From: Thinopyrum elongatum | Lineage: Eukaryota; Streptophyta; Magnoliopsida; Poales; Poaceae | NCBI GenBank assembly: GCA_011799875.1 | Contig: CM022302.1 | Span: forward strand, 99,651,494 to 99,715,493 | Reading direction: 5' to 3' | DNA: 64,000 nt | Shown: positions 44,073-55,489 of the stretch, one piece after another | Layout: each line of letters begins with the position of its first letter | Position numbering within the stretch: the first letter of the stretch is position 1 | Made by a program: the position numbers and the translations under genes | The notes under the pieces: generated by a model | The model's input: the letters and a program-made list of their open reading frames with translations, nothing else | Told to the model about the DNA's origin: nothing | Database searches by the model: none

Positions 44073-47000
44073 GACTCCCACTTGCACTCGAGTCAATAAT
44101 CTAGTTGATGCTAATGCACTTTACACATGTGGCACACCGGTGTAAATATGCTTCGCATGTGGTATAGCCTGATGTCCAACGGATCTGACGACTTCAGCTC
44201 CGTGTGTATCTTTGCGTATCCTCGCGTTTTTACGCTTTCACAAAATTCATATTTTGTGTGGACTTGGCTTTGTATGTATGCGAATCACAGGTCGAACCTG
44301 GATTCCTCAGACTGAGTTATGGAGCAACTACTTGCAGTAGTGTCCCATTGACAAAAGCCATCTTGGAACCATACTAAGTTCATGAGTGAACTATATGATT
44401 CAACATCTTCTTTGTCACTTTAAAGGCGGCAACATACTTCGCCTCTGTTATAGAATTCGCCACAGTAACTTGTTTGGAACATTTTCCAACTAACTGTGCC
44501 ACCACATTGTGTGTTACACAAAACCCTCAATTTAAATCGAAAATCGCATGGAGAAATGATGAAGACTGTATCGATGTAACAAATCACAACGAACTCTTCA
44601 TGATTTCCGCTTGCGAGAAAACATGTCATCAGAGCTACTCTTGCACTCAATGACACTTTTCACTGTTGTCCTATGATCAGTACTTTTGATCACTTTGGTA
44701 TCTATACTCGCAACTCCTTGGGAGTATCGGACATATCTGGTTGTTTTACATACCATGGAATACATGATTAATCCAAACACAAGAGTGTGTGGAATCTCCA
44801 TCATGTATTTTGCTCATCAGTGTTTTGGGACACCGAGTCTTGCAAAAACTCTTTCCATGTGACTTCGGCAAGAATCACTCCTTGGCCTTTTAATGCTAAA
44901 AGATTTTAGCATCTTGTCAATATGTATTCATTGCTTAGCCCCATTAGGTAAATCTATCTCCATAGATTATCATGCCTAATATCAAGGCTATTTAGCCCAA
45001 GCACTTCATCGAAAAAACTATTTTCAAATGAAGTCCTAATTCGTGTCAAGAAATTTATTTCCAATTACCAATGTGTCAAGCACACAAGGTTTTTAGAAAT
45101 ATTATTATGCTCCCACTTACTTTCTTGAATTACAAGCATCTTCGTTACCCATTGATGAAGTCAAAACCCTTTTAACCATTTCATCAAAACACAAAGATTC
45201 CAACTCCATTTTGCTCTCTTCTGTCCATTGCTGGAACTCTGAAGTTTGCATACTTACTAGCATCCTCTGGATTGACAAAATACCTTGGACTGTAACACAT
45301 GCAAGTCCTTGGTTTCATTTCCATCAGGTGGAAATCCTTTTGTCATCCATTGTTTTATATCTCATGATATGAAATATGTATTAATTGCTAGTTGAACCCG
45401 AACCGACTTTAAGCATCGCTACGGTGAAGCAACCTCATCGTAGTCAACTCCTTGAACTTGTATATTGCAACAAGTCGAGCTTTATGGATAAAACATTTTT
45501 ATTCGTATCAGTTATAGTTCCATAAATATTCGTCAGACTCTAAGTCTTCCGAAAGGTGTAGCAAGGTTTTAATCTTGAATCACTTATATGGAAACTATCT
45601 CGGATTGTATTGCCTTTTAGCCAATTCCGGAGTCAGGGCCCATCAACGCTTCCTTGTGTATCGTAGGTATACTGTTGTCTAACAACAATATCTCGTTTGC
45701 GCACCTGAGAGGTTTGCACGAGCCTTGCCTACGTGGTTCAGCTGCAAGTTCGACCGAAGTCCATACATTTTATTGTAGAGACTTCCGTATCAGTCGCAGT
45801 AGGAAACTCTGGAATTACTTCCAAGGTCTCTTTCCTTTGACCTGATGACGAAGATACTGTTTATCTTGTCGAGTTGCACTATTCTCCCACTCACCTTTTG
45901 AAAGAACCATTTTCTTCAAAAAGCATACCGTTCTTTGTGGCAAACCTATTTGCCTCGGTATAGTGAGGGAGGAATACCCAATTACTTGGGATAACCTACA
46001 AAGTAGCACTTGTCTGATTTGGAATAGGTTTGTAACCTTTTACACAAGCTCCATATTCCAAATGTTAAGAAAAGATATAGCATGGTTGGGCGTACCATAC
46101 CATGGCGTCATTTCAACAGACCTGATGGAGCTCTTTTCAGTGTAAAAGCCGCAGTCTCTAAAGCATCACTTTAAAAGGGATAATGGCAAATTTATTTATG
46201 TCATCTTTGATCTTACCATGTCATAAATGGTTCGATTACATCTTCACGGACTTTCCACTCACAGTGGTGTTCCAGGAGGTGTAAGTTATGAAACTCTTTT
46301 CACAACTCATCAGACATTCGCTAAAGTTGTAACTCAAATATTTCTTTCTGCAATCGAATTGTAGAAACATAATTTTCTTGTTACAATAACTTCTACTTCA
46401 TATTTGAAAACCTTTCGAATGATTTCAAAAGATCCAGACTTACGTCTCATCAAGTAAATATCCATATATCTACTTGAGTCATTTCTGAAGATAGATAAAT
46501 CCACTACTTGCAACAACATTTATTGAACTACACACATCAAAATGTATGATCACCAATAAGTTTGTTGCTCATTCCTTATGGCCTGTGAACAGTATTTCAG
46601 TCACTTCACTTTTCGGAGGAAATTTGCAAGTGTCAGATGATTCAAAATCAAACGACTTCAAAATCCATCATAATGGAATTTTCCATGCGGGTTTCTCCAA
46701 TGTGACCAAATGCAGTGCCACACTTGTGTGGTATTCTTTTAGTCTTGCGACATTTAGCGTCAGTGTTATGGATGTATCATTTTACCATCAATATTCATAA
46801 CATACATCCCATCTTGGATGGAAGTATGGCCCTTCATGTTATTCATAATACTAAACAACAATTGTTGTTTTTATGAACAACTCTTTTTGCAACAACATTG
46901 TGCAAGGGGCTAGAGTGCAAAACTCTAAACTGAATTTTGAATGTAAATCCAGAGGTAATATATTATTATCAATATTCATAACATACATCTCATTCATAAT

Positions 47001-49415
47001 GAAAATATGGCCCTTATGTTATTCATAACACCGAACATCAAAAGTTCTCTTATGAACAACCTTCTTGCAACATACCTTATGCAAAGGGCTAGAGTGTGAA
47101 ACTCGAAAATGAATTATGAAAGTAAATACATGGGTAATACACCGATGGAAGGTATAGTAACATTTACTATGTTCCATGTGTGTATCTCAACCTCATTCCT
47201 GGCTAGTCTTTTAGGCCATAGTAGTTCTTACACCGAGTTGCAACAGAATGCAATCGATCGGGTATCTTTGTGATTGTCTCACAATACCCAAGAATTAGTG
47301 ATTAACATGTTTAATCATAATTCCCAAGAACTATATCTTTGACCAGCCTTTTATACATCAAAAACTTGTATGACATTCATACATGAGCTGGATATTCCAG
47401 TCTTCTTTCTTATTGCCTTTATACTTCTAACAGTTTAACTTTCAGTATTTCTCCTACTCTCAGAAGAAGCACCCAACTTAAGAGTGGCGTTAGCCCTGGA
47501 TTTCCTAGGCGTGAAAGTTTCACTAACACCCTTCGGACACTTCCTTTCTCTTTAAGTTGTTGTTTTATTCACCTTTCATCATATGACAGGCATTCTTCTG
47601 GATCCCTCTCTTCTCAGTCTAATGCATAGTAAACTCCTTTACTAATAGTTTGCAAACAAAACATTGCTTTGGATATCTCATATCTTTTAGCCTTTGTCTG
47701 TCTCTGAAAATGATTTTCAGATTCCATGAATATCACATAACTATCCAAACTTTTGAAGTTCGGGTCTCATGGAAGCAAACATATTGCACTTGACTGAAAG
47801 CGGAATTCCAGCTTTTGGATCGAAGGACGAGAGTCACATGATCCATAGCATAAGAGAGAGAATACCGAAAGTATGCGATAGGACAAAGTCCTTCTTGGCA
47901 CTCTTGTGGACAATCCTCACATTACGTTACCAACCGTAAAGTATTAACCAGATATTTAACAGCTATTCAAATTTAATAGGGAAGGTGGAAATGCGAGCCA
48001 TAATTCTACAACTATTATGCAAAACACACTTTAGACGGTGTTCAAAATTAATTGCACTGAGAATTAAAAGAATTAATTCTACAGCGCGCTCCCACTCAAA
48101 TCAATATCTCTCATAATTGATTGTGAGCGATTCAAGACACAAATTTCAATTCAACGCCATTGATGGTGAGCATCACTGATGACGAGAACTTCAATCGTTA
48201 GGCAAACTTGCCGATCACATCTCTATGTGACTCTTGTTCATCTTTCGATGCGTGTGTTCCGAGCTCATGACTTTCATGCCTGAACGTCAAGAAAACCAAG
48301 TGATCTCGCTGCGAGGTCTCAACTCACCCGCCTCACACATCCCTAATCGTTCGTACCCATGTTAGCATGGCGCACCCCGAAAAGTTAGGTGCCGTGACGG
48401 TGCTACACTTGGGAGAACACTAACTACTTGATATTTTTGTGAGAGATCACCCTAATAAAAGCGACTACCGCGCAATCAAGAAGGGTGCATTATAAGGGAT
48501 AAACATCTCAGGCAATTCATAATAGCATGATATGGTATAGCCCTTTCTGACGGAGAAGTCTTGTATTTCTTCGTCTTCGGCATTCGCGTCGGTGTTCACC
48601 TTTGCGAAGATTTCCACCACCTTGTCAATGCACCAGATAATATTGCTATCTCTATAGCTAATAAAATAATGCATTACAACAAGGTTGACACGCAGGTCAT
48701 TTAAAATGACAATCATATGGCTCCAGCCATCATGCCAAATCATGACACGCAGGTCATGTTAATCAATTTACATCATATAGTCATCTCATACATAATCAAA
48801 TTAAATATGAGCACTGCTATACCACATCAAATGCACATGCAAACCCTCCTGCAAAACCAAGTTAGACGCCTCTAATCGGTTCATGCAAAAAATTGTTTTT
48901 CATGGCTTCTAAGGTTTCGAAACAAACCGAAGCTACCAACGTCCATCATCAAGTATGATAATTCAAGTCGCTAGATTAACAATGCGGGGTGTATGAAACA
49001 CGAGATAATAAAATCTCGAGCCCCATACTGAACTTCGTCATACGCATGACCCCCGTGCAGATCATATCTGTATTGCCCTTTCGTCTGCGAAACATCCATC
49101 TTTCTTTAACTAAAGTGGAACCCAAAGAACTGTTAGCACTTCGTTGATATGTCAATCGGCATACTCAGGAGCAGCATGAAAGGATCGCGGATTGCCAGAA
49201 CTTTGTGAGATTCCACAATGCTTTCAAGATCAAGACTACGCAAATTCAAGGGAAGCAACAAGAACATCGGGTAACAGATTTCATCTGCTACCCGCACAAA
49301 TAATTTTCAGTAATAGAACTCATCTACTACCTAATTATATTGTGCAACACCCATACATCTCTATGTATTCTAGATCGCAACGTGCATCTACGCATAGCAC
49401 GGCTCATGATGCCAC
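44073..49415 (-). pseudogene. internal region with eroded Copia pol
   Basis: No frame longer than about 90 codons exists, yet traces of Copia pol are visible on the minus strand: an RNase H trace near 44400-44460 (EAKYVAAFK) and a reverse-transcriptase trace near 45420-45450 where frames shift (..DYDEVASP-like). The order fits an element with its 5' end on the right. The remaining sequence is AT-rich and duplicated in part (two ATTCATAACATACATC...CATGTTATTCATAA blocks at about 46790 and 46975). The element could move only with proteins supplied by another copy. Confidence 0.6.
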
Positions 49416-51589
49416 TGTAGGGTAACGCAGCAGAAAACAAAAATATTCCGACCTACGCACCAGCCCAGGACCACTATGGAGACTGCATACAAGGTTTGAT
49501 CATTTTCGTTACCGACTCGTAGCTCAGCGGAAGTAGAGTCGATGACGATCGGCGGTGCAGATCCCCGCAGCTAGGATTTACAACCTCCCAACCGCGAGGA
49601 TGTATACCCTCGTCTTCCCTTCGGACAGCCCTCCGGGAGGCGGTCGAACAGTCCCCCGGACGATGTCGCGGACAGCCCTTCGGGAGGACCTCTGAAACTC
49701 GAACGGTCACTCGGACAGCCCTTCGGGAGGACTCACAGAACTCGGACCGTCACTTGGACAGCCCTTCGGGAGGCACTCTCAAACAGCCCCTCGGGCACTA
49801 AGATCGAAACTACGACCTCTCTACAGAGTTGCACACATATGGTGTCAGCTATCCGGCAGGGCTTCGCCGTCCAGAACTAGTTCCTGCCGGAACCCAGACA
49901 GCCTTTCGGCTCTACGAAACTCTTTTCCTGGGAGGGAGAGAGAAGCCAGATAACATCTTGGCATGTGTATGAGAGTAAGGGATGGGGAGAATGGCAGCCC
50001 CTTCTCCTCCTTTTATAGGCCAAGGCAAGGGGTGGGGTGGGACGTTGAAATACCAAAATACCCAAGCTTCATGTCACACATGAAAGGGCATAATGGTAAC
50101 ACAAGGGGGGCACCAAGGGGACACCACCATGGCAGCCCTTGGGCCGGCCCACACCTTGTCTCCCCCATGGGGGGGCCCCCCCAACAAGCCACCAACATGT
50201 CTCCATGAAACATGCATGCTCCCTAGACAAAAAGCCACCAAACATGCAACCCCCGATTCGTGGGATCTTGTCCCCTCGCGCTGAGACAAGATGTTTTCCG
50301 CGAAACTTTTTCTGAAAAATTCCAGAAGGTCCCAGAACATTTCCGGCACCCTCTAAAATTATTCTGGGCATGATCCGAAACATTTTCGGTGCGGTGGTTT
50401 TCATCAGCGGAAAGCATTAACAGCGGTTACGGCAGTTTCGGAACATTTCCGGTTTTTCTCTCCGAAAATTCCCAGAAGTTCCCAGACCAATTCTGGCATC
50501 CTCTGAAAATTTCCAAGCGGTGCCGAAACCCTTTTTGACCAAATAATATATTCCGAAACAACTTTTCGGTTTTACCGAAACTCTTTCGGTGTTCTCTCTC
50601 TCGGAACTCTTCCGTTGTCTCCGAAACATTTTCGGTGACTTTCTCTCAGACTCCCTGTCTAGCGTTCAACAGATAGATGACCCTTAAGCGTGTGACCCTA
50701 TAGGTTCGGTGAAGTATAGACATGACCAGAACTCTTTCCGATCAATGATCAACATCGGAGCCGTGGACACCCATATTGACCCCTATACCCACATGAATAA
50801 ATATTCGAGTGAACCTCCAGTTGTCGTGTGCTATTCCTGTTGCTTCGCGATACGTTTACAAATACCCGAGGTGAGACATGTTGGCATTCCCGTGGATCAA
50901 CAACTTGTCCACTATGCTAGTTACCTCGTTACCGGTATTGTTCTCTTTTCTCGTTACCATGTTCCGGCATCCCCGTGATCAAATCACAAAGTGTCTGGCC
51001 AGACGATGATGGATACCGTAACACCGAGAGGGCCCAGAGATATCTCTCCATCGTCGGAGGAGCAAATCCCAATCTTGAGCTATCAAGTTACTTGACATAC
51101 TTTCCCATGAACCCGTAAGCCGCCGTAATAGCCATCCATTTACGGATGACGTTTAACAAACCCCAAAGTTCATGAATCAAGCATGAAGAAACTCGATACT
51201 CTCATGGTCTGAGGAATCATGCAAACGTTAACTATCTCTGTGTTATTAACCATTAACTCATGACGAATGTATCTCATAGCATAACATCAATTCGGGTCGA
51301 TTCAACACAAATGTCCTTCCTGACATTGTGCCCTCAAAGTTGCTGGCATAGACATGCCCATGATTGGGAAAACATAATCATCATGCAACACTTGAGCTAG
51401 TCTTAGAGGCACGACTAGGAATACATTTGACCGTTTATTATACCACACGTGCACATGGGTTTTCCCCAGAGCCTTTATGGATATACGGGCTCGGGAACCA
51501 TAGCAGTTATAGCATCTAATATAAACTTAATTATGAACAGGGAGATAATTAATAACATTTATTATTGCCTCTAGGGCATATCTCCTACA
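49416..51589 (-). repeat. 5' LTR of the 9.7-kb Copia element
   Basis: Pair of 41888-44072. The largest difference is near 50125, where a short GACACCACCATGGCA block replaces a longer one in the other LTR. Confidence 0.9.
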
Positions 51590-53509
51590 CGAGGCAGACT
51601 GCCCTGATCACTCGCCGGAGGAGGAGGATGCGCAGTGCCCTGAATCGTCGAAGGAGGAGGAGGAGGCGTCCAGTTCGGAAGGTTGATGAGCTCCTTCCGC
51701 CATAGACATGGAGTCTTCAGAGCAAGACCCAGCTGAGTCTCCCCTTAACCGGTAGGGTGGTCAAGCTCGAGCTCCTCAAATTCCTCCGTTATTTCATCGA
51801 CCATCACAACAGCATAGCCTTGTGGAATCGGAAGGTAGTGAAAAGTTGCGCCGGGTTGAGGAGGTGCAACAGAGCCGACAGCCGCCTTGACTTTGAGGTG
51901 CTGCCATTGCATCATAAGGTGGCAATCTTGAGCCTCCGTGATAGCATCCACGGGGTAGCTGGGAGCCGTGAAGTCAGACTGCTAAAGGAGCTCGGTGGAA
52001 GCCACGCTGCTTCTCTGCTGAGATGGTGGGGTAGCATCTGGGGTAGCTCCGGCAGGTCGCTAGCTCTGAACTAGTAGTGCTTGTTCCTCTAGCTTTTGTA
52101 CCCTTGCATTCAACTTCTGCAGTTCGCTCTGCTCCAGTTTCCTCTTCCTCTCCCGGGTTTTGTAACCGCCTGCGCCGGGAAATGCAACCTTCTACGCAAC
52201 GGAGCCTGGCGTGCCACGTGTTCGTCCAGGGTGCTCAGGATTCCCGAGGGCCTGTGTGAGCTCGTCGTTCTCTCTGTCGGGAACGAATGTCCCTTGCTGC
52301 GCTGCGGCGATATACTTCTGAAGCTTCTTGACGGGTATTTCAAGTTGCTCCTTCGTCCAATGGCACTTCCCTGTTTCAGGGCCCAAGGTTCCCCCAACCC
52401 CGAAGAACCAAGTCCTTGAATGGTCTGGCCAGTTCAATGTCTCTGGTTCGACCCCTTTATCAAGCAGGTCCTTCTCAGCCTTGTCCCACAATGGCCGGGC
52501 TTTGAGGTAGCCACCTGACCCCGTGCGATGGTGATGCTCCTTCTTTGCAGCATTTTTCTTGTTTGTCACTGACATCTTCTTACTCTTCTCCGATGTCTTG
52601 TGGGCCACAAATGCGGGCCAGTGATATCTTATCTTCTCAAATCGGCCGGTGAATTCTGGAGTCTTCCCTTTGTCGACAAACGTTGATTTCAACTCATTCT
52701 TCCACCTCCTGAATAGATCTGCCATCTTCTTAAGAGCATGAGCCTTGACCAATGGCTCTATAACTGGCTTATCCGGATCCTCCTCTGGAGGTAGGGTGAA
52801 ATTTGCCTTCAGCGCGGTCCAATGATCATCTTTCTGTCTATCGTTGACAAAAGACACTTGAGGGTCTTCGCTCTTAGGCTTATTCCATTGGTGGATGCTG
52901 ATCGGGATCATGTCCCTAACAAGAACCCCGCACTGAGCAGAAAATGCTTCCTTGGTCCGGCTGGGTTCAATCGGTTGGCCATCGCCCTTGATTGCTATGA
53001 TCGTGAACCTTTCATCCTGGCACAACCTTTTCTTCGGGCCTCGTCTCGTTACCGAAGTTTGGCTCGATCCGGAGGGCTAGAAAACAAGAAAGAAGAGAGT
53101 TAATATGTGTACATACCAAAACAATTAATGCATCAATTAGCTAGTCAGCACAGGCTTCATTAATATATATACCTCGCCGGACTTTGCAACATCTCCTTCC
53201 TCCGTTCGCTCACCGGAGCAGTCATCACGGTCTCCTTCTTCCACCGGCATTCCATCACCGGAGCCATCATAATCATGTCCTTCCACCTCCATTGTTCGAT
53301 CACCAGAGCCTGCTTCACCCTCTCCTTCCAGACCATCGGTGTCGTTGAGAAACGACAAGACATCACCTCCGCCGAGGATTATGTCCCCCAACAACTGTTC
53401 TGCTTCGATGTCTCGGTGTTCCATAGTTTCTGCAAATATTACAACATGGCAATTAATATACAAACATGATAGATGGATATATTAGTGCAATCGTAGACCT
53501 AGCTAGCTC

Positions 53510-53622
53510 GACGCTTCTACGATTTGGGGTGGCCTCGACAATGCTTCTAGGGTTTGTGGTGGCCTAGGCAACGCTTCTAGGGTTTGGGGTGGCCTCGACA
53601 ATGCTTCTAGGGTTTGGGTCGG
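53510..53622. repeat. 30-bp minisatellite, about 3.7 units
   Basis: Units of the form GCTTCTAGGGTTTGGGGTGG followed by CCTCGACAAT repeat in tandem, immediately outside the left arm of the CLASSY-like inverted repeat. Confidence 0.75.
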
Positions 53623-53659
53623 ACCGCCTCTCTCATGAATGTCCGACGTCCGGACTGAC

Positions 53660-54112
53660 AAGGGATTTAACAAAATGATGCCATTCTGGATGTGCAGAAA
53701 ATGGTCCATATTTTTCCTGATCTCATCTACCCTTCTATATGTCACGTTGTCTAGTGTCAAAGAATTCAAGAAAACCTTGACTTCATCATTAGCCGGAAAT
53801 GACAGGCGTATAATGGTACGAAGCTCTTCAAAGTTGTTTTGGAACGGAGTTCCCGATAGAATAATTCGCTTTTTGGTACAAAGTTCAGCAAGAGCCTTCC
53901 GAATATTGCTATTTGGAAGGCCTTTGCTGAAATTCGTACCAAAAGGCGAATTATTCTATCAGGAACTCTGTTCCAAAACAACTTTGAAGAGCTTCGTCAG
54001 TCATCATACGCCTGTTTACTTTGCAAATGATGAAGCCATGATTTCTCCAATACTTTGACAGACAATGTGACACATAAAGAATAATATATATATATATATA
54101 TATATAATATAT

Positions 54113-54146
<34 letters not shown>

Positions 54147-54221
54147 ATATAATATGAGATCAAAAAAAAATTGGATCAACTTGTGCACATCCATAATGGG
54201 GGCATTCTGATAAATCTGGAC
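53660..54221. repeat. long inverted repeat derived from a CLASSY-like SNF2 gene
   Basis: The left arm (about 53660-53900, coding sense on the minus strand) and right arm (about 53915-54221, coding sense on the plus strand) are inverted copies around a 14-nt loop. Both encode the same SNF2-helicase segment. The left arm, minus strand, gives RKALAEL, then ILSGTPFQNNFEEL, then VDEIRKNMDHFLHIQNGIIL. The right arm, plus strand, gives ILSGTLFQNNFEEL and LDQLVHIHNGGIL. The GTPFQNNF motif followed about 60 residues later by an HxHxG-IL segment is what I recall of plant CLASSY proteins, remodellers that recruit RNA polymerase IV. The right arm is interrupted by a (TA)n run. It is a captured gene fragment, not a gene. 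Confidence 0.75.
54082..54152. repeat. (TA)n microsatellite
   Basis: About 70 bp of TA repeats, with a few AATA breaks, inside the right arm of the inverted repeat. Confidence 0.95.
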
Positions 54222-54632
54222 CCTCGACCCCTGGACGACCCTCGACCCTCGACCCCTCGGCGACCCTCGACCCTCTACCCTAGTTCAGACCCTCGACCGC
54301 TCGGCGATCCACCCCTCTACCCTAGTTCACGACCCTCGACTGCTCGGCGATCCACGACCCTCTACCCTAGTTCCCGACCCTCGACCCCCTGTCACGTTTG
54401 TCTAGTGTCAAAGGATTCAACAAAACCATGTCTTCATCATTAGGCGAAAGTAACAGGCAACCTCGAACCTTCCGCCGCCCCGACCCTCGACCGCTCGGCA
54501 TTCCTCGACCCTCGACCCCTCGACGACCCTCGACCCTTGAACCTTCGGCGACCCTCGACCCCTCGGTGACACTCGACCCTCTACGCTAGTTCCCGACCCT
54601 CGACCGCTCGGCGATCCTCGACACCCTCGTTC
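54222..54632. repeat. ACCCTCGACCCCTCGGCG minisatellite
   Basis: Irregular tandem units of CCCTCGAC, CCCCTCGGCGA and CCCTCTACCCTAGTTC. A 70-bp stretch at 54385-54465 repeats part of the CLASSY arm (GTCTAGTGTCAAAGGATTCAACAAAACC). Pro/Arg/Ser-rich frames here are repeat translations. Confidence 0.8.
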
Positions 54633-54639
54633 CTGATAA

Positions 54640-54940
54640 AAATTAAGAAGAGGAAGAAGAAGAAAAAACAAAACAAGAGAAGAAGAAAAAAAAGAAGGAG
54701 AAGAAGAAAAAAAAGAAGGAGAAGAAGAAGGAATAGACTCCTCTATTCCTTCTTCTTCTCCTTTTTTTTCTTCTTCTTCCTCTTCTTATTTTTTTTTTCT
54801 CCTCTTCTTCCTCTCCTCTTCTTCTCTTCTTCTTCTCCTTCTTTCTCTTCTTATTTTTTTTCCTCTTCTTCTCTTTTTTCTCCCCTTTTTCCTCTCCTTC
54901 TTTTTCTTCCCTTCTTCCTTCTTCCTCTTTTCCATACATA
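54640..54940. repeat. purine/pyrimidine mirror tract with central hairpin
   Basis: GAAGAAGAAAAAA-type purine sequence (54645-54734) is followed after ACTCCT by its inverse pyrimidine copy. GGAGAAGAAGAAGGAATAG pairs exactly with CTATTCCTTCTTCTTCTCC, and the pyrimidine tract continues to 54935. Lys/Arg-rich or Phe-rich frames are artefacts. Confidence 0.85.
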
Positions 54941-55031
54941 TAAAAAGTTTAAAAAATGCATACATGCATACAAAAAATACATACATATAAAAAGAAAACA
55001 TATATATATATAAAGCATATATAAAAAAAAT

Positions 55032-55195
55032 CAACGCGGCGGCGGGGCAGGGGCGCGCTGCTCACAACGGAGGCGTCGGGGGCGGGCGGCGTCGGGGCGG
55101 GCGGTGTCGGGGGCGGGCAGCGTCGGGGCGGCGGCGTCTGGGGCGGGCGGAGTGGGCGGCGGGGCGGGCGGCGTCGCCGTCGGGGCAGGAGAAAA
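55032..55195. repeat. GC-rich GGGGCGGGCGGCGTC minisatellite
   Basis: About eight imperfect units of GTCGGGGCGGGCGGC(G). No coding signal. Confidence 0.8.
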
Positions 55196-55222
55196 TTTCT
55201 AAGTGTTTGCTTATATAGACGA

Positions 55223-55400
55223 AACATTGGTCCCGGTTCGTGGCACAAACCGGGACCAATACCCCCCTTTGGTCCCGGTTCGTGCAACCAACCGGGACCA
55301 AAGGTCTCTTTTCAGCAGCCCAAAGGGCGGGAAACAGACACCATTGGTCCCGGTTGGTAGCACCAACCGGGACGAAAGGGGGGCATTGGTCCCGGTTGGG
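55223..55400. repeat. internal block of CACTA subterminal motifs
   Basis: Four pairs of TTGGTCCCGGTT and AACCGGGAC(C/G)A motifs, like those at both ends of the transposon, lie here far from either terminus. They may mark the end of another, absorbed CACTA element, or an internal duplication of an end. Confidence 0.7.
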
Positions 55401-55421
55401 CTGGCGCGGTGCGGTGGGATG

Positions 55422-55467
55422 TTTAGTCCCACCTCGCTAGTTGAGAGAGCTCGAGAGTGGTTTATAA
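55422..55467 (+). promoter_or_regulatory. U6-type RNA polymerase III promoter elements (USE plus TATA)
   Basis: TTTAGTCCCACCTCGC (55422-55437) contains an 11-bp match, with one change, to the plant upstream sequence element RTCCCACATCG. From memory, it equals the variant present in the wheat U6 snRNA promoter. TTTATAA (55461-55467) follows exactly 24 bp after the element; that spacing is characteristic of pol III-transcribed plant snRNA genes (pol II genes use about 10 bp more). The TATA box lies in the loop of an inverted repeat (AGTTGAGAGAGCTCGAGAG at 55439-55457 with its near-complement at 55484-55503). The match is direct; activity is inferred. Confidence 0.55.
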
Positions 55468-55489
55468 GCGCTGCTGCGCCGACCCTCTC

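Larger units (their letters stand above)
41888..51589 (-). mobile_element. 9.7-kb non-autonomous Copia retrotransposon
   Basis: Flanked by a perfect CGAGG duplication (41883-41887 and 51590-51594). LTRs are 41888-44072 (2185 bp, 3' LTR) and 49416-51589 (2174 bp, 5' LTR), starting TGTAGGAGATATGCCC on the minus strand. A purine tract (minus strand AAGTGGGAGTC) abuts the 3' LTR at 44073-44084, and a TGGCATCATGAGCC site resembling the Met-tRNA primer-binding site lies at 49401-49415. By eye the LTRs differ by about 18 substitutions and one replaced block, roughly 1 percent, so the insertion is young. It sits inside the second ORF of the CACTA element. Confidence 0.92.
39890..53424 (-). pseudogene. 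CACTA second ORF: TNPA-like region joined to a Ulp1-like protease, broken
   Basis: Multi-exon gene. Exon 1, 53424-53173, is acidic (MEHRDIEAEQLLGD) with donor GTATAT. Exon 2 begins at 53076 and carries the TNPA-like region (HWPAFVAHKTSEKS, NWPDHSRTWFFGVGGTLG, WTKEQL), then a Leu/Lys/Glu-rich coiled-coil segment (about 52160-52080). After the Copia insertion (41888-51589) the reading continues with proline-rich PPPSPPR..RKTAA repeats (41880-41660) and DNHVRAFKKAVEG. Small exons end in a C48/Ulp1-type protease core: FHFILLEIKLE (about 40590), VLDSR (40540), NNFCGYYVCEYIYN with the candidate catalytic Cys (about 40190), and a stop at 39890. Stops at 52192, about 52070, about 51990, 41330 and 40530 show decay. 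Protease activity is inferred from motifs only; its role in CACTA elements is unknown to me. Confidence 0.75.

Noticed and set aside
54222..54632. CRISPR-like regular array
   Set aside because: Units are unequal, without unique spacers; it is a minisatellite in plant DNA.
54171..54671. Pro/Arg/Ser-rich proteins
   Set aside because: Translations of the CCCTCGAC minisatellite.
54643..55034. Lys/Glu/Arg-rich protein resembling a charged coiled coil
   Set aside because: Translation of the GAAGAA/CTTCTT tract.
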